This document shows, piece after piece, positions 52,085 to 60,035 of a DNA stretch of 64,000 nt. The notes under the pieces were generated by a model. The model was not told where the DNA came from, did no database searches, and worked only from the letters and a program-made list of their open reading frames with translations. Location of the stretch: contig CAZLDS010000001.1 of NCBI GenBank assembly GCA_964558395.1, positions 1 to 64,000 on the forward strand, given 5' to 3'. The position numbers and the translations under genes were made by a program. Position 1 is the stretch's first letter. The number at the start of each line of letters is the position of its first letter. The DNA is from CSP1-5 sp964558395 (lineage in GTDB: Bacteria; Methylomirabilota; Methylomirabilia; Methylomirabilales; CSP1-5).

Positions 52085-52387
52085 TCACACAGATGGGCCC
52101 TGGTCGATGTTTCGTTTTGTCAACAGGACGTGGTCGAGCCGCTTTCGGAGCTCTTGTCCTGTCGTTCGATACTTGAAGGCTTTTCGGCCGTCGATGAAAA
52201 GTACTGGCACCTGTTGATCAAATCGCGCTCGGAGATCAGGATCTTGGTCGATGTCTACCTCCGAAAAATCCACGGGATACCCGCGAACCACCTCATGGAC
52301 GATCCCCTTCACCTCGTCACAGAGACAGCAATCGCGCCGCGTGTAAAACGTAATCCGGATCCTATCCTTCGAATGCAAGGTAGCCAT
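52085..52387 (-). CDS. Glutaredoxin-like protein (DUF836 family)
   Basis: 100 residues of thioredoxin fold: ITFYTRRDCCLCDEVKGIVH with a C-x-x-C (C-C-L-C) redox site, the cis-Pro loop QQVPVLFIDGRKAF, and the end ELRKRLDHVLL. Members are small cytoplasmic thiol-disulfide proteins of unknown partner. Ten bases upstream of the aminotransferase start on the same strand, so co-transcribed. The start at 52387 avoids six extra residues without family match. Confidence 0.85.
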   Translation of the reverse strand: MATLHSKDRIRITFYTRRDCCLCDEVKGIVHEVVRGYPVDFSEVDIDQDPDLRARFDQQVPVLFIDGRKAFKYRTTGQELRKRLDHVLLTKRNIDQGPSV

Positions 52388-52565
52388 GCGCGAAGACCGT
52401 AACACAGGAGGTCATACCTGTCAACGAAGCCCCAGTCAGACGCTCGCGAGGGGCTTGCGGACTCATGAGCTTTATTTACCGATAGATACGCCTGCTTTGG
52501 CACGACCGTCGCACCTGCAACCGAGGGTGTGCGCCGCGGCGCGCCGCCTTGTAAAGGAGAGAGGG

Positions 52566-53195
52566 ATGCAACGATATGTACCCTTCTGGCGTCGCAAATT
52601 CTATGTACGCCCGATCCAGCGGAAATATTTCTACCTCGCCCTCGTCCCGCTCATCGTCTGTGCGTTTCTCCTGATCCTCCTAGTCTTCGTTCCGGTTTTC
52701 TGGGCGGTCAACGGGCCGACCCCTAACCTCGATCAGGCCGCCGTCTTGAGACAGATCTACGGTATGGCTGGTCTCCGCATTTGGGCCGCCGTAATTGTCA
52801 GCATGCTCGCCGCGTGCCTGCTGAGCTTCATTGCCACGTACAAGTTCGCCGGCCCGCTGTACCGGATCGAACAGATCTTGTGAAAGGTCGAAGAGGGGGA
52901 TCTGCCGGTCGCCGTTCGGATTCGTCGGGACGATGATATTCAGGAGTTTGGGCGGGCGCTCGATAGCCCCTTCAACACGATCGCCGTGGCCCTGACCGCC
53001 ATTCAGGAACAACAGGCGAAGGCCGATAAGGAATTCCTCGCTCTCAAAGGTAAGGTCAAAGCCGGCGTGAACGGGGACATCCTGGACGACCTCGAGGGGA
53101 TCGGTCGGAACCACAGAGAGGCCCAGAGTATCCTGGCGAACTTCAATATTCCAACCCTGCAGGCTCCCAATCCGGGAACGTCCGAGAAAGCATAG
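52566..53195 (+). pseudogene. Two-helix membrane protein with HAMP domain interrupted by one in-frame TGA
   Basis: Frame from ATG 52566 (strong site AGGAGAGAGGG): MQRYVPFWRRKFYVRPIQRK, a membrane helix (YFYLALVPLIVCAFLLILLV), a short loop, a second helix (IWAAVIVSMLAACLLSFIAT) and the HAMP start YKFAGPLYRIEQIL. Codon 106 is TGA (52881-52883), then the same frame continues KVEEGDLPVAVRIRRDDDIQ, the second half of HAMP, and a C-terminal helix up to 53195. At the TGA position HAMP proteins often have Arg; CGA to TGA is one transition. Either nonsense mutation, sequencing error or read-through. Confidence 0.7.
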
Positions 53196-53204
53196 ATTTG
53201 TGTG

Positions 53205-53498
53205 TCATGACTCCGGCGCGTTGAAGATCACCTTCCGCCAGGGTCGGACCTCAACGCTCTCGAACAGGCCCGCCTTGACGTACGGGTCGTTCCGTAAGAA
53301 CGTCTCTACCGCTGCCCGGTCCTGCATGTCAACCAGAAGGAAGCTGCCCGTCATGCCTTTCCCGTCATCCGTGAGCGTCGCGCCGCCAGCAACGATCTGC
53401 CTGCCAAAGCCCTGTATATATTCGAGGTGCGCCGGCCGGGTCTCCTGCCGGATGTGGGTCGAGTTCGGTTTGTCAGTCGTCATGATGATGAAGTACAT
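53205..53498 (-). CDS. YciI-like protein
   Basis: 97 residues of the YCII family: MYFIIMTTDKPNSTHIRQET then RPAHLEYIQ, GGATLTDDGKGMTGSFLLVD and FLRNDPYVKAGLFESVEVRP. The fold is ferredoxin-like with a His/Asp pair (H27, D82 region). Members are possible small enzymes or dimer sensors. No operon partner: it ends 10 bases from the convergent HAMP gene. Confidence 0.88.
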   Translation of the reverse strand: MYFIIMTTDKPNSTHIRQETRPAHLEYIQGFGRQIVAGGATLTDDGKGMTGSFLLVDMQDRAAVETFLRNDPYVKAGLFESVEVRPWRKVIFNAPES

Positions 53499-53543
53499 CG
53501 GTGATCCTCCCCTGTTTTGTCACGGTACGAGTTTTCTCGACGT

Positions 53544-53622
53544 CTAGTGCCGTTGCAACCTATGCTGCCTGCCACTAGTCGTTCCCTCGTCGAAAGGGCG
53601 CAACAAGTTGGAACGGCACTAG
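53544..53622. mobile_element. 79-bp palindromic (MITE/REP-like) element
   Basis: CTAGTGCCGTTGCAAC (53544-53559) and GTTGGAACGGCACTAG (53607-53622) are inverted copies matching at 15 of 16 positions. The 47-base interior has further self-pairing (CCCT-CGTCGAA-AGGG). It encodes nothing and lies between the YciI gene and the MerR/TPR gene; its right end CTAG provides that gene's TAG stop. No clear target duplication is seen. Confidence 0.75.
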
Positions 53623-54452
53623 GAAACGGAATGGGACCGTCCGTAAAGTTTCCGGGCCATTCGAAGGTGGGTGATCGCCTCGGATCTCTTGCCGAGCACC
53701 TCGCAGAGCCGCCCCAGATTGTAGTGGACGTCGGCAAAGTCGGGGTCGCACTTCAGCGCCTGCCGATACGCTTCGATTGCCTCGCGGTGGCGCCTCAGAT
53801 CATCCAACAGGACACCGAGGTTGAAGTGTGGCACGGGATCGTCGGGCGCGTGCTGGACCGCGGCTCGGTAGTGGGCCTCGGCCCGCATGAAGTCCTTGGC
53901 CTCGTGGTAGAGCCGGCCGAGATTCACATGAGCATCGGACAGGGCCGGGTCCAACTCCAACGCTTGATGGTACGCCCGGCGGGCCTCTTCTCGTGCGGTC
54001 GTCTCTAACTCCAAAGCCAGATTAAACCAATGCTCCGCAGTCAGGGCGGGAGTGGCCTGCTCGCGTTGTGGAAGAGGGAGAGCAACCTGCTCCGCCACAG
54101 CCTGGACCCCAAAGTTGAAGAGGAACTGTCCCGAGTCCGGCTGCCAACGTGCGGTGCCGTCCCAGGCGACGATGCGGTTGCCATCGGCATAGATCGTGAC
54201 GCTCGTCAACTGCTGGTCATCCGGAAGCTGGCGCCTGAGGGAACCAAGCATTCGCCGGATCCGCTTCATCGGGACGCGAGAATCCAGGAGGCCTTTGGTG
54301 GTCTTGAGAAGGAGGAGATCTTGGAAGGTGAACTCGAACCGTCGCCCTAGACCCCGGGTGGGCGAGAGAAAACCTGCGCGCACGCACGACCGGATCCGCC
54401 GTTCTGAGAGGTCGAGGATCTTGGCCACGTCGCGGGTGGTGAAGTACTTCAT
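53619..54452 (-). CDS. MerR-type helix-turn-helix protein with TPR repeats
   Basis: 277 residues. Residues 1-75 are a MerR-like winged helix (KYFTTRDVAKILDLSERRIR then SCVRAGFLSPTRGLGRRFEF, FQDLLLLKTTKGLLD). A middle strand-rich part has VTIYADGNRIVAWDG. From about 135 on there are four TPR repeats (HVNLGRLYHEAKDFMRAEAH, FNLGVLLDDLRRHREAIEAY and others). The start overlaps the Ku stop (ATGA), so it is made with Ku and may regulate the end-joining genes or act as a scaffold. The C-terminus ends within the palindromic element. Confidence 0.85.
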   Translation of the reverse strand: MKYFTTRDVAKILDLSERRIRSCVRAGFLSPTRGLGRRFEFTFQDLLLLKTTKGLLDSRVPMKRIRRMLGSLRRQLPDDQQLTSVTIYADGNRIVAWDGTARWQPDSGQFLFNFGVQAVAEQVALPLPQREQATPALTAEHWFNLALELETTAREEARRAYHQALELDPALSDAHVNLGRLYHEAKDFMRAEAHYRAAVQHAPDDPVPHFNLGVLLDDLRRHREAIEAYRQALKCDPDFADVHYNLGRLCEVLGKRSEAITHLRMARKLYGRSHSVS

Positions 54453-55312
54453 TTCTTGACAGCTTGGGTTTTCTTTTCCGACTTCCCTGTCGTCGCCGCG
54501 GCGCGTTTGGCCTTCACAGGGGGCTTCTTTTCGTGCGGGACCCGCTTGGCGAGGCTCTCCTTCAGTGCCTCCATCAGGTCGATCACTTGGGCACGTGGGG
54601 TTTCGGTTGCGACCGCCGTGATCTCTTTCCCTTCGACTTTGAGGTTCACCATGTCGAGCACCCGCAGCCGGTAGTCGTCCTGATACTCCTCGGGTCTGAA
54701 TTCGTCGGACGAGAGCTCGTCGATGAGCCGGAGTGCCAGATCGAGCTCGCCCTCTTTGATCGTGGCCGATTCCCCTTTGCCGATCTCGCCGAAGTTTCGC
54801 ACCTCGTCAGCGAAGTACATCGTGTGCAGCATCAGGCCGCCCTGCGCCGGCCGCACGAGGACCAAACTCTCCTTCCCACGCATGACGAACTTGGCCAAGG
54901 CCACCCGGTCCGTCTTGGCCATGGCATCGGCGAGCAGTCGGTACGCCTTTTCGCCACCCTTGTCGGGTCCAAGGTAGTATGTCTTCTCGAAATAGATTGG
55001 ATCCACCCTTGGGAGCGGCACGAACTCGGCAATGTCGATGGTTCTCGAAACCTCAGCCTCCAACGACTTCAGCTCTTCATCGGTAAACTGGACGTACTGC
55101 CCCTTGGCGAACTCGTACCCTTTGACGAGACTGACCCGGTCCAGGACCTCATTGCACACGGGGCAGATGTGTTGCTGCTTGATCCGGTTGCCGCACTTGG
55201 CGTGCAACATGTTGAAGGACACTCCGCCGGACGACGCGGCCGTGTACAGCTTGATCGGGATAGAAACCAGCCCAAACGAGATCGTCCCGGAGCCGATCGA
55301 GTGTGGTGGCAT
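54449..55312 (-). CDS. ku: Bacterial Ku protein (non-homologous end joining)
   Basis: Homodimeric DNA-end-binding ring that recruits LigD to double-strand breaks. 287 residues: SIGSGTISFGLVSIPIKLYT, FNMLHAKCGNRIKQQHICPV with a Cys-x-x-Cys zinc-like pair, PIYFEKTYYLGPDKGGEKAY and a Lys-rich C-terminal tail (EKKPPVKAKRAAATTGKSEK) that in other Ku proteins binds DNA or LigD. ATG 55312 has AGGAGG nine bases upstream. Divergent from ligD with overlapping promoters. Confidence 0.95.
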   Translation of the reverse strand: MPPHSIGSGTISFGLVSIPIKLYTAASSGGVSFNMLHAKCGNRIKQQHICPVCNEVLDRVSLVKGYEFAKGQYVQFTDEELKSLEAEVSRTIDIAEFVPLPRVDPIYFEKTYYLGPDKGGEKAYRLLADAMAKTDRVALAKFVMRGKESLVLVRPAQGGLMLHTMYFADEVRNFGEIGKGESATIKEGELDLALRLIDELSSDEFRPEEYQDDYRLRVLDMVNLKVEGKEITAVATETPRAQVIDLMEALKESLAKRVPHEKKPPVKAKRAAATTGKSEKKTQAVKK

Positions 55313-55346
55313 GACGTCAATCCTCCTTGGTAGGATCTGGGGGAAT

Positions 55347-55375
55347 TTGCACCATAGCACGGAAGCCCGTATACT
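55347..55375 (+). promoter_or_regulatory. Candidate ligD promoter
   Basis: TTGCAC (55347-55352), 17-base spacer, TATACT (55370-55375). The -10 matches 5 of 6, the -35 3 of 6. It overlaps the ku promoter on the other strand at both elements. Confidence 0.45.
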
Positions 55376-55379
55376 TCAA
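55351..55379 (-). promoter_or_regulatory. Candidate ku promoter
   Basis: Minus strand TTGAAG (55374-55379), 17-base spacer, TATGGT (55351-55356). The -35 and -10 each match about 4 of 6. The -35 shares bases with the ligD -10 and the -10 shares bases with the ligD -35. Confidence 0.45.
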
Positions 55380-55423
55380 AGTGCAATGTGATAGCCCTCC
55401 GAAGGTCAGGAAAAGGTTGAAGG

Positions 55424-57946
55424 ATGAGAAAGCGCCCTCCCCAACTCGACGCCTATCGCAAGAAACGGGATCCCGAAAGAACACCCGAGCCGTTCGGCGG
55501 GCGCCCGCCAACGGGCCGTCCCCTATTTGTCGTTCAGCAGCACGCAGCTCGGCGGCTCCATTATGATCTGCGCCTGGAAATCGACGGCATCCTGAAGAGT
55601 TGGGCGGTCCCAAAGGGGCCATCGGTTCGGCCGGGGGAGAAGCGTTTGGCGGTTCATGTGGAGGACCATCCCCTCGAGTATGCTCACTTCGAAGGCGTAA
55701 TCCCTCCGGACAATTACGGCGCGGGGGCGGTCATCGTCTGGGATCGCGGCTGGTACCGCCTGGTGAAAGAAGGGGATCCGCTCGAGCAGCTTGCCAAGGG
55801 AAAGCTTGACATCGAGTTATTCGGCTTCAAGATGCGCGGCAGGTGGGCACTGACCCGAATGTCCAAGCAAGACAAAGAGTGGTTTCTCGTCAAGAAGGCC
55901 GATGCTACCGTGGCTCCCGAGGAACTGACGGATCGTTACCCCCGCTCAATCGTCTCAGGACTCACGGTGGAAGAGATCCGCGATGTCCCCGCGAAGTTGA
56001 ACGCCCTCCGGGCCCGGCTGCGGGCGCTGAAGGCCCCGCGGGGCAACGTCTCGGCGCGTGCGCAGCCTTTTATGCTTGCAACGCTCGAAGAGCGTCCATT
56101 TTCGGGCACGGAGTGGCTTTTCGAGATTAAGTATGACGGCGTGCGGGTCATGGCCTCTCGGCAGGAGGGCACCGTGGAGCTGTATGGACGGCGCGGGCAC
56201 GTGATCACCGGGCGCTATCCGGAGCTGGTCGCGGCCCTTTCGTCTCTGCCCGCGGACAGCTTTCTCCTGGACGGCGAGATCGTGGCCCTGGATGAGGGGG
56301 GTAAACCCAGCTTTCAACGGCTTCAGGCTCGCATGGGGCTCACGAGCCCTCACGACATCGAATGGACCATGCAGAGCGTACCCGTGGTCGGGATTTTTTT
56401 TGACTGCCTCGCTCTAGATGGGTACGACCTACGCCGCCTCCCGCTCCTCGAGCGAAAGGAATGCCTGAGGTTTCTCCTGCCCCCCCTTGGCCCTGCCCGC
56501 TATGGCGATCACGTCCTGGCGCATGGCCAACCGTTCTTTGACGTGGCATCGGCCGAGCGGCTCGAGGGAATTGTGGCAAAGAAGGTCAAGAGTCTTTATG
56601 CGGACGGTAGATCACGCGAGTGGATCAAGATCAAGTGCCAGCGCCGCCAGGAATTCGTGATCGGCGGCTACACCGCTCCCCAGGGCTCACGCGGGCACTT
56701 CGGCGCGCTCCATATTGGACTCTACGAGGGATCCCGCCTCGTGTACGTCTCGAAGGTGGGCACGGGATTTGATCAGGCGGAACTCAAGAAGATTTGGGAC
56801 GCCCTCCAGCCTCTCCGTCGCGTAACGTCCCCCTTTGATACAGGCAGTCCGACTGGCCGCAGCCACCACTGGGTCGAGCCCCAGCTTGTCTGCGAGGTCC
56901 GCTTCACCGAGTGGACAAAGGACGGCGGCCTGCGTCATCCGGCGTTCCTCGGCCTCCGGGTCGACAAGCCTCCCAAAGAGTGTAGGCGCGAAGAGCTGGC
57001 TCTGCTCCCGGCCGATGCGAAGGCTGTGCCGGCCACAGCGCCTAAGCTTGAAAGGCGGGTCACGCTCACGAATCTCAAAAAGATTTTTTGGCCGTCCGCA
57101 GGCTATACTAAGGGCGACCTGATTGCATACTACGAGGGGGTAGCACCGCGCCTCCTTCCTTACCTCAAGGATCGGCCGCTGGTCCTCACGCGGTATCCCG
57201 ACGGGATCGCGGGAAAGTCGTTCTTCCAGAAGGACGCGCCGGACTTCGTGCCGGCGTGGGTCCGCACGGAACGGATCTACTCCAAGGACTCTGAGCGCGA
57301 GATTGACTACTTCATCGTCAGCGACGTCGAGCAGCTCCGCTACATTGTGAACCTCGGCACTATCCCCCTCCATCTCTGGAGTTCGCGCCTCGCCTCGCTC
57401 GACCGACCGGACTGGCTTATTCTCGACCTCGACCCGAAGGACGCGCCGTTTACCGATGTCGTGAAGGTCGCCCGCGCACTGCACCAGATCCTCGACCAAC
57501 TCGCCATACCGAACTACATCAAGACCTCGGGGGGCAGCGGGCTGCATATCCTGATTCCACTCGGCGCCTGCTACACGCACGAAGAGTCACGGATATTTGC
57601 TCGTCTCCTGGCCCTGCTCGGCGTGGTGGCCAGGCCCGAGATTGCCACGATCACTCGCCCGCTGCGCGCCCGCGGGGGAAAGGTCTACATCGATTTCGCC
57701 CAAAACGGCCACGGCCGGACCATCGTGGCGCCCTACTCCGTTCGGCCGCTCCCTGGAGCACCGGCCTCGTGTCCGCTCAAGTGGGATGAGGTAACCAGGC
57801 GCTTGAACCCCGCGCGCTTCACAATCAAGACCCTGCCCACGCACGTCCGGAACATACCGGATCCATTAGCCCCCGTCCTGACGGACTCCGTCGACTTGGC
57901 CGCCGCCATCGCCCGTATCGAGCGGCGGCTGGGGCGTATCTCGTAA
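55424..57946 (+). CDS. ligD: ATP-dependent DNA ligase LigD (phosphoesterase-ligase-polymerase)
   Basis: 840 residues with all three activities. Residues 30-160 are the 3'-phosphoesterase (HAARRLHYDLRLEIDG, HPLEYAHFEGVIP). Residues 215-520 are the ligase, with adenylated K236 in FEIKYDGVRV, LDGEIVALDE and EGIVAKKVKSLY. Residues 545-840 are the primase-polymerase, with LILDLDPKDAPF (metal Asp pair) and TSGGSGLHILIPL. The domain order PE-LIG-POL is the Pseudomonas type, unlike POL-PE-LIG of mycobacteria. It works with Ku encoded divergently. Confidence 0.95.
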   Translation: MRKRPPQLDAYRKKRDPERTPEPFGGRPPTGRPLFVVQQHAARRLHYDLRLEIDGILKSWAVPKGPSVRPGEKRLAVHVEDHPLEYAHFEGVIPPDNYGAGAVIVWDRGWYRLVKEGDPLEQLAKGKLDIELFGFKMRGRWALTRMSKQDKEWFLVKKADATVAPEELTDRYPRSIVSGLTVEEIRDVPAKLNALRARLRALKAPRGNVSARAQPFMLATLEERPFSGTEWLFEIKYDGVRVMASRQEGTVELYGRRGHVITGRYPELVAALSSLPADSFLLDGEIVALDEGGKPSFQRLQARMGLTSPHDIEWTMQSVPVVGIFFDCLALDGYDLRRLPLLERKECLRFLLPPLGPARYGDHVLAHGQPFFDVASAERLEGIVAKKVKSLYADGRSREWIKIKCQRRQEFVIGGYTAPQGSRGHFGALHIGLYEGSRLVYVSKVGTGFDQAELKKIWDALQPLRRVTSPFDTGSPTGRSHHWVEPQLVCEVRFTEWTKDGGLRHPAFLGLRVDKPPKECRREELALLPADAKAVPATAPKLERRVTLTNLKKIFWPSAGYTKGDLIAYYEGVAPRLLPYLKDRPLVLTRYPDGIAGKSFFQKDAPDFVPAWVRTERIYSKDSEREIDYFIVSDVEQLRYIVNLGTIPLHLWSSRLASLDRPDWLILDLDPKDAPFTDVVKVARALHQILDQLAIPNYIKTSGGSGLHILIPLGACYTHEESRIFARLLALLGVVARPEIATITRPLRARGGKVYIDFAQNGHGRTIVAPYSVRPLPGAPASCPLKWDEVTRRLNPARFTIKTLPTHVRNIPDPLAPVLTDSVDLAAAIARIERRLGRIS

Positions 57947-57984
57947 TCTGTGGGTTCTGATTTGAGGGGGCGAAGGGGAGAAAC

Positions 57985-59250
57985 TTAGTAGCCGAAAATC
58001 TGTTTCAGGGTTGCCTGCTCTAGAAGTTTTCGGAGGGGGACGTCCCCGAAACGTGCCCCCAGATCGCCGAGCAACATTTCCTTATACTTGACCAGCCCCC
58101 GGTTTATGACATTCTGGTAGACATAGACCACCTCGGTGAACTCCGGGGGCCCCTCAATAGCTTTTGTAAGCCGCTTCCAGATCGCCGGATCCTCCCAGCG
58201 GGGGTCAAGGGTACTAAAAAACGCCCTGGTGCGCTGGCCCTTGGGTCGCTGTCCCGCGAATGCACCTTCTAGAAGCCCCTGCAACTCCAAATCTTCGTTA
58301 AAGATTTCCAGAACCTGTTCTTGGGCGTTTAGCCTCTTCACCCTATTCAGGTCGGCGTACAGGTAACTGAAAAGCAGATCCGAGAGTTGCGAACGGGGAG
58401 CCTTACTACCGATGCATCTTCGCAGCTCGCGGAAGCCCTCGAGGCGCCACCGGTCCGCCTTACTCCAGTAAACCTTGTTGTCGAATTTGATGACGAATGC
58501 TAACGCTCTCGTGGCATCGCTGATCTCTACCCTGCTGGCGAGATGGTTATCAAAGCGGTCCGGATCGCAGTGGTGATTCCGCTTACGACACCATCCCTCG
58601 TCACCATAAACAGCCTGCACCTTCCTAAGGTGGTCAATCCGGGCGGCTTGGTAGGGCTTCATCGGATAGATCTTCGTGCTAGTATCGCGCTCGGGATCGT
58701 AGATCGAGATCTCGGCGAAGTGGATAGGAGCGAAATGGACCTGGCTATTGTGGTAAACGACGCTCCCATCGCTGAACGCGCCCAGGAACCATCCGTAAAC
58801 TGCCCCTCGAGTGAGCAACTCGTGAGAAACAACGATAGTACAGCCAGCCGACGGGTTCAGATGCGTGCCCACGTAGAAGGCTTGAGTAGAGAAATCAATC
58901 CTGGTTACCGATCTGAGGCAATCGACAGGTCCAGTGCGGACATCTCGATGAAGAATCTCACCAGTCCTCCAGGTACGCTTCAGCTTATCGAAACGGCTGA
59001 CCAAGAGTGCTTCTTTCAGGAAGCCCGACCCGTCGTCCAGATAATAGGCGATGAGGAAAACCTTCTCATCGTCGAGAATCTTATAGCTAGTGATGGCTTT
59101 GCGAAGATCTGGGATGGCCTGAGCGCTCGTGGGTAAGTGATGACTCTGGAGAACCTCGCTCAGCGTTTTCGCAGAGGACGAACTAAATAACAGTAGGATC
59201 AAGAAACCCGCCCGGCCAAGGTCGCTCAGTCCAAGCCACGATCGCCGCAT
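57985..59250 (-). CDS. Exported protein of unknown function, 421 residues
   Basis: Begins MRRSWLGLSDLGRAGFLILL with a signal peptide (cleavage near SSSAK). The mature part is soluble and alpha/beta, with conserved-looking pieces such as VFLIAYYLDDGSGFLKEALL, PSAGCTIVVSHELLTRGAVY and WCRKRNHHCDPDRFDNHLAS. I do not recognise a family. The ATG overlaps the TAA of DUF72 (TAATG), so it is translated with it. Codon choice appears more A/T-rich than that of its neighbours, which could mean recent acquisition; this is an impression. Confidence 0.65.
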   Translation of the reverse strand: MRRSWLGLSDLGRAGFLILLLFSSSSAKTLSEVLQSHHLPTSAQAIPDLRKAITSYKILDDEKVFLIAYYLDDGSGFLKEALLVSRFDKLKRTWRTGEILHRDVRTGPVDCLRSVTRIDFSTQAFYVGTHLNPSAGCTIVVSHELLTRGAVYGWFLGAFSDGSVVYHNSQVHFAPIHFAEISIYDPERDTSTKIYPMKPYQAARIDHLRKVQAVYGDEGWCRKRNHHCDPDRFDNHLASRVEISDATRALAFVIKFDNKVYWSKADRWRLEGFRELRRCIGSKAPRSQLSDLLFSYLYADLNRVKRLNAQEQVLEIFNEDLELQGLLEGAFAGQRPKGQRTRAFFSTLDPRWEDPAIWKRLTKAIEGPPEFTEVVYVYQNVINRGLVKYKEMLLGDLGARFGDVPLRKLLEQATLKQIFGY

Positions 59251-59963
59251 TACACCACGTTCCCCTTAAGCAGTCCCCGAAATTCGAGGGCTAGGGCCGG
59301 GGCGATGCCCGACTCCTCGTGTTTGAAGTAGATGAATGTGTCCTGCCATCCGATGCCGAGCTTCGTAATCGTCTGACTCCACTGCTTGAGATCTTCCTTC
59401 GAGTATCCCTCATCGCGCAACCGGAAGTAGCCGAAGTCCGCGGTCGCCACCGCCGGCGTCGTTCCCTGCTCGGTGTCGGCGACGCAGAGGGCCGCGTTCC
59501 GGGCCCTCAGGCGGTCGTATACATCCTCGCTGAACCACGAATCGTGGCGGAACTCGAAGACACAGCGGATGCCAGGCGGTAACAGGACCAGCACGTCTCC
59601 CAACCGTCCGAGGTCTTTTTTGAAGTACGGCGGCAGCTGAAAGAGGAGTGGGCCGAGTTTTGGACCCAGCGTCCTGGCCGTGTGGACAAAATAGCGGAGG
59701 GACTCATCCACGTCCTTGAGACGGGCATCGTGGGTAATACGCCTGGATACCTTGAGGGCGAAGGCAAAACCCGCGGGGGTCTCGGCATCCCAGGCCGCAC
59801 CCGTCTTGGCGTTCGGCATCCGATAGAACGTGTAGTTGATCTCGACCGTGGAAAAACGCTCCGCGTAATACGGGAGCATCTTGGTGGTCGGGAATTTCTC
59901 GGGGTAAAAGCTGCCCCGCCACTCCGGATAGTTGTACCCCGATGTCCCGACCCAGATCGCCAC
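59250..59963 (-). CDS. DUF72 (YecE-like) protein
   Basis: 237 residues of the DUF72 TIM-barrel family: AIWVGTSGYNYPEWRGSFYP, EINYTFYRMP, FAFALKVSRRITHDARL, FEFRHDSWF and YFRLRDEGYSKEDLKQWS. The family is widespread and its function unproven; it has a conserved pocket. It overlaps the next gene by one base. Confidence 0.9.
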   Translation of the reverse strand: MAIWVGTSGYNYPEWRGSFYPEKFPTTKMLPYYAERFSTVEINYTFYRMPNAKTGAAWDAETPAGFAFALKVSRRITHDARLKDVDESLRYFVHTARTLGPKLGPLLFQLPPYFKKDLGRLGDVLVLLPPGIRCVFEFRHDSWFSEDVYDRLRARNAALCVADTEQGTTPAVATADFGYFRLRDEGYSKEDLKQWSQTITKLGIGWQDTFIYFKHEESGIAPALALEFRGLLKGNVV

Positions 59964-60035
59964 TACGCGACCAACCTCCCTTTCACCCCCGAGTCTCCTG
60001 GGAGGTGCAGATCCCGTCCCACTCGGGGGGAGCCT

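Noticed and set aside
56687..57580. Long minus-strand open frame (297 codons) opposite ligD
   Set aside because: Antisense shadow of the conserved ligase/polymerase coding sequence; no ribosome site or family pattern.
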